Shown: one piece after another, positions 44,857 to 52,127 of the stretch
Numbering within the stretch: position 1 is the stretch's first letter
How the letters are laid out: each line of letters starts with the position of its first letter
NCBI GenBank assembly: GCA_002691245.1
Contig: NZHH01000061.1
Span: 1-52,931, forward strand
Source: Methylaequor sp002691245
GTDB lineage: Bacteria > Pseudomonadota > Alphaproteobacteria > Methylaequorales > Methylaequoraceae
Direction: 5' to 3'
Length of the DNA: 52,931 bases
Notes under the pieces: generated by a model
What the model was told of the DNA's origin: nothing
The model's database searches: none
What the model saw: the letters and a program-made list of their open reading frames with translations, nothing else
Made by a program: the position numbers and the translations under genes

Positions 44857-46011
44857 ATGAAATTTTCAAAGATAAATTTTAATATTATTATTGCAGGTAT
44901 TTTTTCGACCTTAATAGCTATCGGTTTTGGAAGATTTATATACACACCTATATTGCCCAATATGCAAAATGAATTATATCTAAATTCAACAAATATGGGG
45001 ATGATATCCTCATTTAATTATTTTGGTTATCTTATTGGATCAATAATCCCAATTATTTGGAAATATAATAATTTCAGAAAAATGATTATTTTTTCTTCAA
45101 TTATTTCTGTGGTTACAATTTGTTTGATGGGATGTACCACAGATTTAAGGATGTTTTGTACGTTAAGATTTATATGTGGGATTTCGAGTGCGCTAAGTTT
45201 TGTATACACAATATCATTGATGTTTAATTTTTTTAAAGAATCTTTAAACAAAACCTTACAACTTTATCACTTTTCTGGAATTGGTTTGGGCATAGTTATT
45301 GGAACTACAGTTGTATGGATAATTTCAACAATAGATCTTATGTGGACTCACCAATGGATTTTTGTAGGTTTGATTGGAGCATTATTATGTACGGGCATTA
45401 TTATTTTTATCCCTAAGAAATTGGATTATAAAAACGAAGATAGAAATTCAGTTAAAAGTAAACTGCAAATAAATTTTATCGTAATTTCATTGGGATATTT
45501 TTTCTTTGGCATTGGTTATATAATTTTCGGAACATTTATAAGTGCAATAGCTATAAATTCATATGAAATTTCTTTTTATCAGTATATTTCCTGGATAATA
45601 GTAGGATTATTTGCTATTCCTTCGGTTTTAGTTTGGGATTGGTTATCTAGAAAAATTAGCACAGATTTGTTATTATTTTTTTCTTGTTCGACAGTTACTG
45701 TAGGTGTTGCATTTTTATTTTTAAACAATGTTAGTTACTTTTTTCTTGCTTGTTTACTATATGGTTTAGGCGTTCCTGGATCCGTTGCATTAATTTTAGT
45801 TGAAGGAAAAAAAAGATTCATTGGGAATGTTAATATTTCTGTCGCTATAATGACCACTGCGTTTAGTATTGGTCAAATAATTGGGCCATATGTTTCCGGC
45901 ATGCTCATTGATTTAGAAAATAACTACAAGAGTTCAATTTTTTTGGCCATTTCTTGTATGATTTTGTCAAGTATTTTGATGCTAAATCCAAAAAGGCTCA
46001 GAAACTTTTAA
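44857..46011 (+). CDS. MFS transporter, YbfB/YjiJ-like family
   Basis: A 384-residue inner-membrane protein with about 12 hydrophobic spans. The start region GFGRFIYTPILPNMQNEL matches the YbfB-type group (MFS_4), with arginine and proline in the first periplasmic turn. GVPGSVALILVEG and ISVAIMTTAFSIGQIIGPYV are the later conserved spans. The substrate is unknown. It lies inside the tRNA-His island and is followed 6 bp later by a tRNA-Leu fragment on the other strand, so it is likely acquired cargo. Confidence 0.85.
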   Translation: MKFSKINFNIIIAGIFSTLIAIGFGRFIYTPILPNMQNELYLNSTNMGMISSFNYFGYLIGSIIPIIWKYNNFRKMIIFSSIISVVTICLMGCTTDLRMFCTLRFICGISSALSFVYTISLMFNFFKESLNKTLQLYHFSGIGLGIVIGTTVVWIISTIDLMWTHQWIFVGLIGALLCTGIIIFIPKKLDYKNEDRNSVKSKLQINFIVISLGYFFFGIGYIIFGTFISAIAINSYEISFYQYISWIIVGLFAIPSVLVWDWLSRKISTDLLLFFSCSTVTVGVAFLFLNNVSYFFLACLLYGLGVPGSVALILVEGKKRFIGNVNISVAIMTTAFSIGQIIGPYVSGMLIDLENNYKSSIFLAISCMILSSILMLNPKRLRNF

Positions 46012-46017
46012 ATAATT

Positions 46018-46100
46018 GTGCTCCTAGTCCGACTCGAACGGAAATGAACCGAAGTTCAACGGATTTTGAATCTGTTGCGTTGGGTCTAAAACCACTGATT
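46018..46100 (-). pseudogene. 3' fragment of tRNA-Leu (anticodon CAA)
   Basis: The minus strand shows an anticodon loop TTCAAAA (anticodon CAA) on the stem CAACAGA/TCCGTTG (one mismatch), a long variable arm AACTTCGGTT, a T arm TCCG/CGGA around TTCGAGT, and the 3' acceptor strand TAGGAGCA. The matching 5' acceptor strand is missing and the CCA reads CAA. It is therefore a truncated copy, not a working tRNA. A leftover of this kind is expected at one end of an element that had integrated in tRNA-Leu(CAA). Confidence 0.75.
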
Positions 46101-46186
46101 ACATTGACTTTCATTGTTTGTATCAATGTTTTTTCTTCAAAATCTGTAAGAATATCTCTATAAATGTAGAAGCATTTATCCAAAAT

Positions 46187-46264
46187 GCTGACTGAAGCTC
46201 AGTTTGTTAGAGCGCTGGTTTGTGGTACCGGAGGCTGGGGGTTCAAATCCCCTCAGCCACCCCA
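46187..46264 (+). pseudogene. Second tRNA-His copy (attachment-site duplication)
   Basis: 73 of 78 bases match tRNA-His at 43049-43126, and the last ~40 bases differ at one site only. The five changes include positions 1 and 4 of the acceptor stem, which create C-C and A-C mismatches, and one G of the D-loop GG pair, so it is probably non-functional. The higher conservation toward the 3' end fits an attachment-site copy. Confidence 0.85.
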
Positions 46265-46316
46265 TTTATTAATATTAAGTTTGATCTGAGCTTTAGTTCT
46301 TTGTAATTTTAGCAGA

Positions 46317-48005
46317 TCAAATTTTTGAAACCCAAAAATTATACATCGAAGCAAATGTTTGAGGAAAACTCATTTCAAAATGATTCCAATTCTCGAGACT
46401 AAGTTCTGAATTATAGCTGGGATAAAAAACTTTAAACCTTTGCATATGAGAAGAAAATATATCAAATCCTAGGAATTTTAGATTTTGTTTAAAAATTATA
46501 TTTTCAATTTCTATGGGATTAAATGTGTGTTCAATCTTATTAAATATTAAATCTCTAAAACCTGAAGTAGAATAAAAATCTGGAAATTTAGAAAGAATTT
46601 TTATTTTATTGTTTTCTGAATTTAAGATTTTTTTTCTTATTTTTGACATGTTCTTTTTGTTAAAATCTAAATCTAATTTTTTAATTTCATTTCTTAACTC
46701 TTTAATAGATGAACGAGCAATTGTACTATAAAGACCTAACTTCATAAATCCATTAGGCTTTAACACTTTGCATAATGATTTTAATCCTTCGAGTGGTTTT
46801 TCCATATGATGAAGGACTCCAGTACATATTATCATGTCGAATGATTGCATAAGCAAATCGATATCTAGAAGATCAGTTTGAAAGTATTTAATGTTTTGAA
46901 TTTTATATTGATCTGTCATTCTCTTTGCATAAGCAAGACTTGTCTTACTAATATCTATTGCAAAAATATCAGCATTATGTATTCCAGAATAATTTAGAAT
47001 TTGCTGTCCCGTTCCACACCCAGCAATAAGAATTTTCTTTTTCTCTAGACCACTATCACTAAAATGATTATTGGTTCCTTTATAAATAAAATCCTTAAGA
47101 TTGATTTTTTTTGATAAATTAGTTGTTCTCCACCTAGGAAATGGATTTTCCTCATACTGATTTTTTATTAACAACGATTTTTCGTTATTAATCTCTGAAA
47201 TTTCTTTGATTTTATTAGCTAAAAGATATTCGTATTTTGAATCACGGAAAGTAAATTTTAAATAATTATTAAAATCTATTGATTCAGATTGATATGAACT
47301 TAATTGATTATTTAGAAAATTTAGGGATCCAATGGGTTTGTAAAGAGATATTAGTAGAAGATCATATTCGTCAATTATTCTTTTTTTATATAAATCTTGT
47401 TCAATTTTTGATAAGAGTTTGTCTTCTTTTTTTGTTGATTTGAAAATATATTCATTAAAAAAACATTGCTCAGCTAAGCATATTAAAAATTTGTAGATTT
47501 TTTTTATGATATTTTTTTCTTTGCTTGTATAAATTTCTAATAAATTTTTTCTTATTAGTGTTAAGAATTCTTCTAAATCATAATCTATTACCAAACATTT
47601 TTTTAGAATGAGTTGAAGGATTTCATCATTTAGTATGGAAATTAATTTATCATTGAATTTATAACATTTATCAAGCTTACGGTTTTTAATGTAATCTTTA
47701 CTTTCATTATAAATTGTAAATTTTAAAAAATTATTAAAACCATACCTATGACAAATATTTTGTTGATTTAGAAAAAATAAACAAATTTCCTTCATTACTT
47801 TTTTATTAGCAATTAAAAATCTTGCTGAAGAAAATTTGATGTATATGTTTCTTAATAAATTGTAATTTGACTTGTTAATTTTAAGAGCATAGAAATAATT
47901 TTCAATTGCTGAATCAATATCATTCTTCTGATAGTAAGCGTCACCAATATCCAGATATTCTTTAAATTTAATCGTTTCTATTTTTTCTATATCATTTGCA
48001 TCCAC
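46317..48005 (-). CDS. TPR-containing SAM-dependent methyltransferase
   Basis: A 562-residue protein. An N-terminal TPR-like repeat (GDAYYQKNDIDSAIENYFYA, about residues 21-40) is followed by a helical middle region. The class I methyltransferase domain begins near residue 320: motif I ILIAGCGTGQQIL, then AIDISKTSLAYAKRM, DLLDIDLLMQSFDMIICTGV and LHHMEKPLEGLKSLC. A family feature ENPFPRW lies before it (about residue 287). The substrate is unknown. It fills the last cassette of the tRNA-His island and is very AT-rich. Confidence 0.82.
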   Translation of the reverse strand: MDANDIEKIETIKFKEYLDIGDAYYQKNDIDSAIENYFYALKINKSNYNLLRNIYIKFSSARFLIANKKVMKEICLFFLNQQNICHRYGFNNFLKFTIYNESKDYIKNRKLDKCYKFNDKLISILNDEILQLILKKCLVIDYDLEEFLTLIRKNLLEIYTSKEKNIIKKIYKFLICLAEQCFFNEYIFKSTKKEDKLLSKIEQDLYKKRIIDEYDLLLISLYKPIGSLNFLNNQLSSYQSESIDFNNYLKFTFRDSKYEYLLANKIKEISEINNEKSLLIKNQYEENPFPRWRTTNLSKKINLKDFIYKGTNNHFSDSGLEKKKILIAGCGTGQQILNYSGIHNADIFAIDISKTSLAYAKRMTDQYKIQNIKYFQTDLLDIDLLMQSFDMIICTGVLHHMEKPLEGLKSLCKVLKPNGFMKLGLYSTIARSSIKELRNEIKKLDLDFNKKNMSKIRKKILNSENNKIKILSKFPDFYSTSGFRDLIFNKIEHTFNPIEIENIIFKQNLKFLGFDIFSSHMQRFKVFYPSYNSELSLENWNHFEMSFPQTFASMYNFWVSKI

Positions 48006-48168
48006 AGTTAGGTGTTAGCAATTTAAATGCCACTCAACCTTTTTATTTATTAAAAATATATAATTTAATGTCTGAGTTAAATTGGTAATAAAATTCTAAG
48101 GATTACTATCTTATCTATAAGCTTATTCATATTATTTAGTAATTTGACAAGGTTCAATTTGTAAGTTT

Positions 48169-48215
48169 GTTTGTGGTAATGGATGTCAATAGTTAAAATA
48201 CCCTCAACCACTTGA
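48169..48215 (+). pseudogene. Old tRNA-His 3' copy
   Basis: 33 of 47 bases match the 3' half of tRNA-His without gaps, beginning with ten identical bases (GTTTGTGGTA) around the anticodon. The 5' half is not recognisable. It is on the same strand as the intact gene and lies between the methyltransferase gene and the transglutaminase gene, so it may mark the outer edge of the island. Confidence 0.6.
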
Positions 48216-48235
48216 TCAACAAAAATTAATAAAAA

Positions 48236-49045
48236 TTATTGACAATTCTCTATATCTACTTTTGTATCTAAAAGTTCATCACCATTATAATTGGTTTTAA
48301 CCCCTTTTATCGTAGACGCATCTTCAAAATCGAAACCACTACTGATTCTTATGTATCTATCATCGATACATTTTTTATGAGATGGATCAAATGCTACCCA
48401 TCCTAAATCTTTAATAAATATTTCTACCCATGCATGTGTAGTATTTTCGCCTGAAAGTGTTTCTTCTAATAAAAAACCATTAATATATCTAGCCGGAAGT
48501 TTATTAAACCTTGCAATACTGATAAGTATGTGTGCAAAGTCTTGACAAACACCTTTTTTTTGTTTTAACGCATCCCTTGAACTCGTAGAATTTGTAGTTG
48601 ATCCGCTTACGTAATCAATAGAGTTTGAAACTATTAAATTTAGTTTATGAGCAAATTCAATTTGGTTTTTATTATTTATTTTTATTACCTTTGAAATTTT
48701 TTCAATATTTTTACATGGTTTTGTTAACTCAGTTTCTCTAAGAAAACAAAGAGGATTAACTTTCTCTTTTAAACCTTTTATTACACCGGATAAATCTCTT
48801 GTTTTTAAAATTCCTTTAGAAGTAATTTTTAGTTTTCCACTAAAATTATTTATAAAAATGTTCTGTATTCTATGCCCTAGTGCATCAGTATGAGATTCTA
48901 CTATTTTTCCATTACTTGATAATATTTTCCATTCTATGATCTCTTGATTATCGCATAATGATGGATAAAGTTTTAAACATTGTGTAAGTTTTGGAACAAT
49001 CGAAGAGTATCTATATGTTGTTGAGTGAATAATTTTAATTTTCAT
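48236..49045 (-). CDS. Transglutaminase-like cysteine protease/amidase
   Basis: A 269-residue protein with the bacterial transglutaminase-like N-terminal domain (MKIKIIHSTTYRYSSIVPKL) and the papain-like core. The catalytic triad is visible: Cys in KKGVCQDFAHI (about residue 167), His in THAWVEIF and Asp in WVAFDPSH. Family members are proteases or amide-bond-forming enzymes. The start overlaps the end of the alpha-E gene by 4 bp (ATGA), so the three genes form one unit. It has no signal peptide, so it probably acts in the cytoplasm. Contains no Ns, unlike its two partners. Confidence 0.9.
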   Translation of the reverse strand: MKIKIIHSTTYRYSSIVPKLTQCLKLYPSLCDNQEIIEWKILSSNGKIVESHTDALGHRIQNIFINNFSGKLKITSKGILKTRDLSGVIKGLKEKVNPLCFLRETELTKPCKNIEKISKVIKINNKNQIEFAHKLNLIVSNSIDYVSGSTTNSTSSRDALKQKKGVCQDFAHILISIARFNKLPARYINGFLLEETLSGENTTHAWVEIFIKDLGWVAFDPSHKKCIDDRYIRISSGFDFEDASTIKGVKTNYNGDELLDTKVDIENCQ

Positions 49046-50001
49046 TTTTCAATTCCAAAAAAATATTTTTGTTCAAGTTTTTTATAAACAAAATTTATTT
49101 CCTCAATAAAAGATTTTAAAAATTCATGTAAACCAATATCTGAAATTTTACTGGCATTTAAATTCTTAAGATTTTTATACATTAATTGTACTTTTGTTTT
49201 AGAAGTAGAGTTTTGTTTGTAAAATTTGGATAATCTNGCTAAATGATGATGAATTTTCTCTATTGAAAAAATTAAAGATCTTGGACAAGTCATNTTTAGA
49301 ATCAAAAAATCTATAATTTTGGTATATGTAATTTCTTGACCTCCATATGCCCATTTAAAAGCTCTAAATGACGAAATTGACCTNAGCATTAAACTCCATT
49401 GAAAATTNTCAATTTCACCTCCAACATAGTTTATGCTTGGAAGTAAAATAAAATATTTAACATTAATAATCCTNGCNGTGAAGTCNGCNCTTTCAAAATA
49501 NGTTCCTAATATTAAAAAATCATAACCATCATTTATAAGTTGAGTATTTAATATTGTGCCTCTTATCAAATTCACTTGTTTTTTTATCCATTCAATTATT
49601 TCAGGTAACTCTTTTAAGATATTTTTAGTTTCCTTCAGGTTTTTGNCTAATTCGTGATANGCCGAATTGACNGCATTCCAAACTTCAAGTGTAACAGCAG
49701 TTCTNACCATNCGTATATTTTCTCTTGCTGCTGTNATACAGTTTTTGACAGAGGATGAATTTTCGTNATCAAAAAGTAANTAAAAAATAATTTGCTCNTT
49801 TGATACNGTTTTATATTTTTTTAAATATTCATATTTTATTCCTGANGTTTCGAGAATTGATTCCCATTCATTNGTATANCCCTTTTCTGTATTNGGAATC
49901 AAAGAAATNCTATAACCAACCTCTAAAAGNCTGGCTAGTGAATCGGCTCGCTCNATGTANCTGGCTGACCAAAATAAATTTTCTGCAGTTCTACTCAACA
50001 T
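49042..50001 (-). CDS. Alpha-E domain protein (DUF403)
   Basis: A 319-residue all-helical protein of the alpha-E family, typically paired with circularly permuted ATP-grasp and transglutaminase genes. It begins MLSRTAENLFWSA, the family start, and ends in LEQKYFFGIEK. The middle has the repeated helical segments expected. The function is not established; it may act as a partner or scaffold in amide-bond formation. Many Ns are present; all four I checked (49237, 49294, 49384, 49408) fall at third codon positions. Overlaps the next gene by 4 bp. Confidence 0.9.
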   Translation of the reverse strand: MLSRTAENLFWSAXYXERADSLAXLLEVGYXISLIXNTEKXYXNEWESILEXSGIKYEYLKKYKXVSXEQIIFXLLFDXENSSSVKNCXTAARENIXMXRTAVTLEVWNXVNSXYHELXKNLKETKNILKELPEIIEWIKKQVNLIRGTILNTQLINDGYDFLILGXYFEXXDFXXRIINVKYFILLPSINYVGGEIXNFQWSLMXRSISSFRAFKWAYGGQEITYTKIIDFLILXMTCPRSLIFSIEKIHHHLXRLSKFYKQNSTSKTKVQLMYKNLKNLNASKISDIGLHEFLKSFIEEINFVYKKLEQKYFFGIEK

Positions 50002-50007
50002 ATTAAA

Positions 50008-51414
50008 TCATTCATTTAGCACCCAAGTATCCTTAACTCCNCCACCTTGAGACGAGTTTACCACTAAAGAACCCTTNTTTAAGGCTACTCTNGTCAATCC
50101 NCCATTGACTAATTTTGTTTTCTTTGCTCCAACCAAACAAAAGGGCCTAAGATCAACATGTCTTGGCGACAACTCATTTTTATCAAAAATAGGGACTGNT
50201 GATAATTCAAGAANTGGTTGNGCTATATAGTTTTCAGGATTTAAAAGAATTTTTTTTCTAAATATTTCAATTTCACTTTTTGAAGATTTNCTTCCAATCA
50301 TTAGACCATAACCCCCNGAGCCATGAACCTCTTTAACCACCAATNTATTNAAATTATTNAGAACATANTTTTTTTCATTTTTTTCACNGCATCTCCATGT
50401 TTTTACATTTTCNAGTATTGGTTCTTCACCTAAGTAAAATTTGATAATTTCAGGTAGGTAAGAATAAATTGCTTTGTCGTCNGCAATACCTGATCCAGGA
50501 GCTGAACAAATATTAACATTACCAGACTTATAAGAATCAAATAGTCCAGGAANTCCGATNAGTGAAGANCTATCAAAAGTGATTGGATCAATAAATTTAT
50601 CATCAATTCTTCTATAAATTATATCTATTTTTTCTGGCCCTCTTGTTGTTTTCATATATGTTATTGATTCGTCAACGAAAAGATCTGGACCTTGAACAAG
50701 NTCAACNCCCATNAGATCAGCAAGAAAACTATGCTCNTAATANGCGCTATTAAATGATCCAGGCGTAAGTATNACAACTTTTGGTTCCTTNTTACATTTT
50801 CTTGGAGCTAGACTTTTAAGTGCATCTAATAAATAACTTGGATAATCTTCNACTGTTTCAATTTTTAATTTTTCAAATAATTCTGGAAACATTCTCATCA
50901 TTATTTCTCTATTTTCAATCATATATGAAACTCCTGANGGNGTTCTGCAATTATCTTCTAAAACTTTAAATATATTTTCATTAATTCTTACAATGTCTGA
51001 GCCAATTATNGGACTGTAGATNCTTTTAGGGACAGTAAATCCAACCATTTTTATTTCATANGCTGGATTTTTGTATATTAAGTTTNCTGGCATTATATTA
51101 GCNTTNACAATTTCACCAGAGTTATAAATATCATTNAGAAANGCATTAATAGCTAATGCTCTTTGAANAACTCCTTTTTTAATTTTTTTCCACTCTGTTC
51201 CNGAAATTATCCTTGGAAACATATCAAAAGGTATTAATCTTTCNGATGAATCAAAATTGTTATATACTGAAAAGGTAATTCCAATCTTTTTAAATAGATT
51301 TTCAGCCTCATTTTTTTTCTTAACGATTATATTCTCTGGTAAGGACTTAGCCCAGTCATAAATCTTATCATAAAATTTTCTGACTTTTTCATTTTTATAA
51401 ACTTCGTTATACAT
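50008..51414 (-). CDS. Circularly permuted ATP-grasp protein (DUF404/DUF407 type)
   Basis: A 468-residue protein of the circularly permuted ATP-grasp type 2 family, a predicted carboxylate-amine ligase. Conserved parts are ERLIPFDMFPRII (about residue 58), VLEDNCR and SYMIENREIMMRMFPELFE in the middle, FVDESITYMKTTRGPEKIDI, IIYRRIDDKFIDPITF and the end GVKDTWVLNE. Length and motif order fit the family. The start at 51414 follows a 5' leader with a glutamine-riboswitch core. The substrate is unknown. Contains many Ns. Confidence 0.92.
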   Translation of the reverse strand: MYNEVYKNEKVRKFYDKIYDWAKSLPENIIVKKKNEAENLFKKIGITFSVYNNFDSXERLIPFDMFPRIIXGTEWKKIKKGVXQRALAINXFXNDIYNSGEIXXANIMPXNLIYKNPXYEIKMVGFTVPKXIYSXIIGSDIVRINENIFKVLEDNCRXXSGVSYMIENREIMMRMFPELFEKLKIETXEDYPSYLLDALKSLAPRKCXKEPKVXILTPGSFNSXYXEHSFLADXMXVXLVQGPDLFVDESITYMKTTRGPEKIDIIYRRIDDKFIDPITFDXSSXIGXPGLFDSYKSGNVNICSAPGSGIXDDKAIYSYLPEIIKFYLGEEPIXENVKTWRCXEKNEKXYVXNNXNXLVVKEVHGXGGYGLMIGXKSSKSEIEIFRKKILLNPENYIXQPXLELSXVPIFDKNELSPRHVDLRPFCLVGAKKTKLVNXGLXRVALXKGSLVVNSSQGXGVKDTWVLNE

Positions 51415-51432
51415 TATCTTTTACTCAATGAC

Positions 51433-51482
51433 GAAGTAGAAAGAGACTGACGGATGCGTTCCTTCGGTTTCAAACCTACTTC
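51433..51482 (-). promoter_or_regulatory. Competing 7-bp helix of the riboswitch (expression platform)
   Basis: GAAGTAG inside the aptamer (51482-51476) can pair perfectly with CTACTTC just downstream (51439-51433), 19 bp before the ATP-grasp ATG. This pairing would break the aptamer core, so the two folds exclude each other. A weak GAG ribosome-binding site (about 51424-51426) lies just after it. The direction of control cannot be told from sequence alone. Confidence 0.6.
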
Positions 51483-51506
51483 CGACCAAATTGGTTGAAC
51501 GTTTAT
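51451..51506 (-). promoter_or_regulatory. glnA-type glutamine riboswitch aptamer
   Basis: On the minus strand the leader of the ATP-grasp gene contains CGTTCA, then a P2 hairpin ACCA-ATT-TGGT, then CGGAAGTAGG, a P3 hairpin GGT-TTGAA-ACC, and CCGAAGGAACGC. This order and wording match the core conserved in glnA and Downstream-peptide RNAs, which bind glutamine. P1 can form from CGTTC and GAACG. These RNAs are best known from cyanobacteria and marine metagenomes; here the downstream genes are an ATP-grasp/alpha-E/transglutaminase operon. The motif match is by eye. Confidence 0.92.
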
Positions 51507-51610
51507 TAGAGATTATAACTAATAATTTTTTATATCAAGTATTAAATTCTTTATTAGTTTCTATGTCTAAGGGTTTAGACTAATTCATGTATCTATTCTA
51601 GTTGTCAGTT

Positions 51611-52015
51611 TTAAATTTTATTTAAAACTTGTACATAATCTCTTAGCAATTTTTTACCTTCAATATTAGACTTTTTCCAAATGGGTAATATTTTTTTTAA
51701 TGTGTTGTAACCTTTTTCTGTTAATGTAAGTGTATTTCCTTTAAAATTCCTCTTAACAATCTTTATAAATCTTTTTTTAATAAGAATAGATGAATTCCTT
51801 CTTATAGTTGAAGGATCCAAATTTAATAGATCAGAAATTTTCGATATTTCAATCTGATTATAGATGTTTAAAAGTGCTAAGATAGGGATTTGTGTTGCAT
51901 TAATACCAATAACTTTTAAGGAATTATTGTAATTATTGGTAAGTTGTCTGGCCATTGTTCTTAGATTGAAGCATGGACATTTTTCTAATTCACTAATTTC
52001 AATAAGTTTCTTCAT
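51611..52015 (-). CDS. MarR-family transcriptional regulator
   Basis: A 134-residue winged-helix regulator. The DNA-binding part includes ISKISDLLNLDPSTIRRNSS (recognition helix, about residues 58-77) and the wing with TLTEKGYNTLKK. The N-terminal segment CPCFNLRTMARQLTNNYN has two cysteines (CPCFNLR), a pattern found in a MarR subgroup and possibly redox-sensitive (inference). It is divergent from the alpha/beta hydrolase gene and very likely controls it through the palindrome between them. The effector is unknown. Confidence 0.88.
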   Translation of the reverse strand: MKKLIEISELEKCPCFNLRTMARQLTNNYNNSLKVIGINATQIPILALLNIYNQIEISKISDLLNLDPSTIRRNSSILIKKRFIKIVKRNFKGNTLTLTEKGYNTLKKILPIWKKSNIEGKKLLRDYVQVLNKI

Positions 52016-52067
52016 AATATTTAATACAATACTTTACAAAATTATAAAAAAGAATAAATACTAAAAT

Positions 52068-52087
52068 GTATATACTCGTGTATATAC
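52068..52087. promoter_or_regulatory. Candidate MarR operator
   Basis: GTATATAC, a spacer TCGT and a second GTATATAC form a 20-bp palindromic arrangement in the 112-bp gap between the divergent MarR and hydrolase genes. Each half is itself a palindrome. The size and place fit a MarR dimer site. Confidence 0.6.
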
Positions 52088-52127
52088 TTGCATTCTATTC
52101 CAATAATTTATTTTTAAAGGAGAACCA

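Larger units (their letters stand above)
43049..48215. mobile_element. tRNA-His-anchored cassette island
   Basis: The region starts with intact tRNA-His and contains three further direct copies of its 3' part at 43718-43765 (decayed), 46187-46264 (73 of 78 bases identical) and 48169-48215 (33 of 47). Each copy closes a segment with one to two cargo genes (secreted protein; startless barrel gene plus MFS transporter; TPR-methyltransferase). This is the footprint left by site-specific insertions at a tRNA 3' end. No integrase lies inside. The boundaries are inferred from the repeats; the mechanism is inference. Confidence 0.65.

Noticed and set aside
45998..46183. A 61-codon open frame on the minus strand
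   Set aside because: It reads through the truncated tRNA-Leu(CAA); its peptide is the kind of false translation seen across tRNA genes.
51427..51490. Decayed tRNA (first thought to be a tRNA-Tyr remnant)
   Set aside because: The apparent acceptor pairing GAAGTAG/CTACTTC and T-loop-like bases are explained better by the glutamine riboswitch read on the minus strand.
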